This document shows, piece after piece, positions 14,030 through 15,221 of a DNA stretch of 15,221 nt. The notes under the pieces are model-generated. The model was given only the letters and a program-made list of their open reading frames with translations. It was not told where the DNA came from and did no database searches. A program made the translations under genes and the position numbers. The stretch is from the NCBI GenBank assembly GCA_003525045.1, contig DQGF01000104.1, positions 1 through 15,221 on the forward strand, in the 5' to 3' direction. The DNA comes from Pseudomonas sp. GTDB lineage: Bacteria; Pseudomonadota; Gammaproteobacteria; Pseudomonadales; Pseudomonadaceae. How positions within the stretch are numbered: position 1 is the stretch's first letter; the number at the start of each line of letters is the position of its first letter.

Positions 14030-14119
14030 TGTGGGCGCGAGCCTGCTCGCGAAAGCGGTGGGTCAGACAACATCCCCGGCGGCTGAACGACCGCTTTCGC
14101 GAGCAGGTTCGCTCCCACA
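14030..14119. repeat. REP doublet of a second subfamily after ETF beta
   Basis: Arms 14030-14059 and 14090-14119 match at 28 of 30 positions when paired. The core differs from the other doublets: TGTGGG replaces TGTAGG, and GCGAAAGCGG follows the palindrome. It lies between the end of the operon and the acetyltransferase gene and may help end the operon transcript. Confidence 0.9.
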
Positions 14120-14153
14120 GGATGTTCGTGTCACCAACATTTATGGGGAAACA

Positions 14154-14720
14154 ATGGCAGTTGAATTTCGTTCGGCCGTGCGTGCGGATGCGCGTGAGAT
14201 TGCTCGTTTGTTTCAGATCACATCAGAGGGCGCCGCGGATTACATCTGGAGCCAGTTGGCAGAGCCCGGTCAGGATCTGCTGGACGTCGGCACCCTTCGA
14301 TATGCCCGTGACGACGTGGTCTTCTCCTGGCAGAACTGCCTGATCGCAGAGTCGGACGGCCGGGTCATCGGCATGATGCACAGCTACGTGATGCGTCATG
14401 ATCCGCTGGCACCGCCCGTGACCGACCCGGTGCTGGCGCCGTATGCGACGATGGAAATCCCCGACACTCTCTATATTTCCAGCCTGGCGCTGCATGAGGG
14501 CTGGCGAAACCAGGGCCTGGGCAAGCAATTCCTCGCCTACGCCTACGATCGGGCCAACCAACTTGGGCTCAACGGCTTGAGCCTGATCGACTACGCCGCG
14601 AACACCGGCGCGCGTCGGTTTTACGAGCGCCACGGCTTCCGTATCGTCGACACCTGCCAGATCACACCTCACCCGATGATTCGGGTCACGGGTGAAGCCT
14701 ATTTGATGTATCGACCATAA
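14154..14720 (+). CDS. GNAT-family N-acetyltransferase
   Basis: This 188-residue GNAT protein begins MAVEFRSAVRADAREIARLF, a common N-terminal pattern. The acetyl-CoA-binding motif A is clear at about 105-125 (YISSLALHEGWRNQGLGKQF, containing Q-x-x-G-x-G), and motif B follows (NTGARRFYERHGFRIVD). GGGGAA precedes the ATG at 14154. An earlier in-frame ATG at 14031 would translate the REP doublet and is rejected. The substrate is unknown. It follows the ETF beta gene on the same strand but lies beyond a REP doublet, so it is probably a separate unit. Confidence 0.88.
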   Translation: MAVEFRSAVRADAREIARLFQITSEGAADYIWSQLAEPGQDLLDVGTLRYARDDVVFSWQNCLIAESDGRVIGMMHSYVMRHDPLAPPVTDPVLAPYATMEIPDTLYISSLALHEGWRNQGLGKQFLAYAYDRANQLGLNGLSLIDYAANTGARRFYERHGFRIVDTCQITPHPMIRVTGEAYLMYRP

Positions 14721-14735
14721 GGCATCATCCACAAA

Positions 14736-14833
14736 CCCTGCAGGAGCGAGGCTTGCCCGCGAAGGCGGACTGACATTTAACATTGATGCCGGCTCATCCA
14801 TCGCCTTCGCGGGCAAGCCTCGCTCCTGCAGGG
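14736..14833. repeat. REP doublet after the acetyltransferase gene
   Basis: Arms 14736-14767 and 14802-14833 are perfectly complementary over 32 nt, with CTGCAGGAGCGAGG in place of the usual CTGTAGGAGCGAGG. The compensating change in both arms suggests selection or gene conversion for pairing. It separates the acetyltransferase gene from the tandem-repeat array. Confidence 0.93.
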
Positions 14834-14868
14834 ATTTTGGATTTACCCACAATCCCTGTTAGCGCTTC

Positions 14869-14877
14869 TGTGGATAA
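14869..14877 (-). other. DnaA box, repeat unit 1
   Basis: Exact TTATCCACA on the minus strand, inside the conserved GCGCTTCTGTGGATAA block. Confidence 0.65.
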
Positions 14878-15029
14878 CATGTTCGCCCCTCGCTACACCC
14901 CATACAAAACAGGCCCTGCAACCCTTTGTACAAAAAACAACCAACCTAACTCACAGTTTTTCCGGGCTTTTTTCAGAGGATAAGTTAGCTCGCGGGCCAA
15001 TACTTGCCCCCATTCTCTGTTGGCGCTTC

Positions 15030-15038
15030 TGTGGATAA
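15030..15038 (-). other. DnaA box, repeat unit 2
   Basis: Exact TTATCCACA on the minus strand, 161 bp from the unit 1 box. Confidence 0.65.
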
Positions 15039-15164
15039 GATGTTCGCTGTCCGCTGTAGGCCATATAAACCGGGCCTTTCATGCGTCTGATTAAAAAACA
15101 ACCAAATCGCCGGTTTAACCTCACAAACCTCTCGCAAACCCAGATATAACGCGGCTTTCCGTGG

Positions 15165-15173
15165 TTTTCCACA
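15165..15173 (+). other. DnaA-box variant in opposite orientation
   Basis: TTTTCCACA fits the relaxed consensus TTWTNCACA and faces the other boxes, 39 bp from the box of unit 3. Confidence 0.45.
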
Positions 15174-15211
15174 GATCAGCCAAAGTTGCCCCCAAAGTCT
15201 GTTGGCGCTTC

Positions 15212-15220
15212 TGTGGATAA
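15212..15220 (-). other. DnaA box, repeat unit 3 (unit cut by window edge)
   Basis: Exact TTATCCACA on the minus strand, 182 bp from the unit 2 box. The following G matches unit 2. Confidence 0.65.
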
Positions 15221-15221
15221 G

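Larger units (their letters stand above)
14841..15221. repeat. Degenerate tandem repeat array with DnaA boxes (non-coding)
   Basis: This gene-free stretch holds at least two and a bit units, starting with CTGTT at 14856, 15017 and 15199 (periods 161 and 182 bp). Positions 14841-14944 and 15002-15105 align without gaps at 77 of 104 bases by my count. The best-kept block is TTRCCCMCA, five variable bases, CTGTTRGCGC, then TTCTGTGGATAA. Units 1 and 2 also share ATGTTCGC, a CATAYAAAMCRGGCC segment and AAAAAACAACCAA. Each unit has an exact DnaA box on the minus strand (14869-14877, 15030-15038, 15212-15220). A plus-strand TTTTCCACA lies at 15165-15173, and a one-mismatch TTACCCACA at 14843-14851. 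The array continues past the window edge. No convincing ORF is present. Confidence 0.8.

Noticed and set aside
14031-14153. Earlier start for the acetyltransferase gene
   Set aside because: It would translate the REP doublet; the GNAT fold and a good ribosome-binding site begin at 14154.
14951-15172. 73-codon minus-strand frame in the repeat array
   Set aside because: It crosses repeat-unit boundaries, has no recognisable domain, and its frame is not kept between the units.
14841-15221. Chromosomal origin of replication
   Set aside because: Repeated DnaA boxes are present, but dnaA, dnaN, rpmH and similar neighbours are absent, and the adjacent genes are catabolic. A titration or accessory site fits better on present evidence.
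14841-15221. CRISPR array
   Set aside because: The conserved block is embedded in units of about 161-182 bp whose spacers are themselves related, and no cas gene is present.

Overview
This window most likely comes from a Pseudomonas chromosome of the fluorescens type. The evidence is GC-rich coding sequence, several REP doublets with cores such as TAGGAGCGAGGCTTGCCCGC, and gene content and order that match the carnitine and dimethylglycine (glycine betaine) catabolic loci known from Pseudomonas. No phage or transposase gene is visible.

Left part (1-4187), carnitine module. A leftward run caiX - cdhC - cdhA encodes a periplasmic carnitine-binding protein, the dehydrocarnitine-cleaving BKACE enzyme and L-carnitine dehydrogenase. 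The thioesterase step (cdhB) is not in the window and may lie beyond the left edge. The divergent regulator cdhR (DJ-1-like plus AraC domains) is read rightward. The gap between caiX and cdhR holds a pair of direct repeats placed like an AraC-type activator site.

Middle (4188-5938), small-gene segment, all leftward: a DUF3010 protein, a RelE-type toxin and XRE antitoxin pair with an overlapping reading frame and a promoter palindrome, and a secreted LprI-like protein.

Right part (6186-14007), dimethylglycine demethylation operon, rightward: an M19 dipeptidase-like protein that lacks several expected zinc ligands, a DUF5943 protein, DgcA (flavin/FeS demethylase), DgcB (membrane FeS protein), and a dedicated ETF alpha and beta pair. 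Together the two modules would convert carnitine to glycine betaine and, after the betaine monooxygenase step encoded elsewhere, dimethylglycine to sarcosine, with electrons passing through the ETF and DgcB toward the respiratory chain. A GNAT acetyltransferase follows.

Right end (14721-15221) is non-coding. After a REP doublet it holds a degenerate tandem repeat of about 161-182 bp. Each unit carries a perfect DnaA box (TTATCCACA, read on the minus strand) inside a strongly conserved block. Four more perfect boxes lie between 9854 and 13715, three of them inside the ETF genes, and none lies left of 9850. This possible DnaA-binding or titration locus is the most unusual element of the window. 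The array runs off the right edge.
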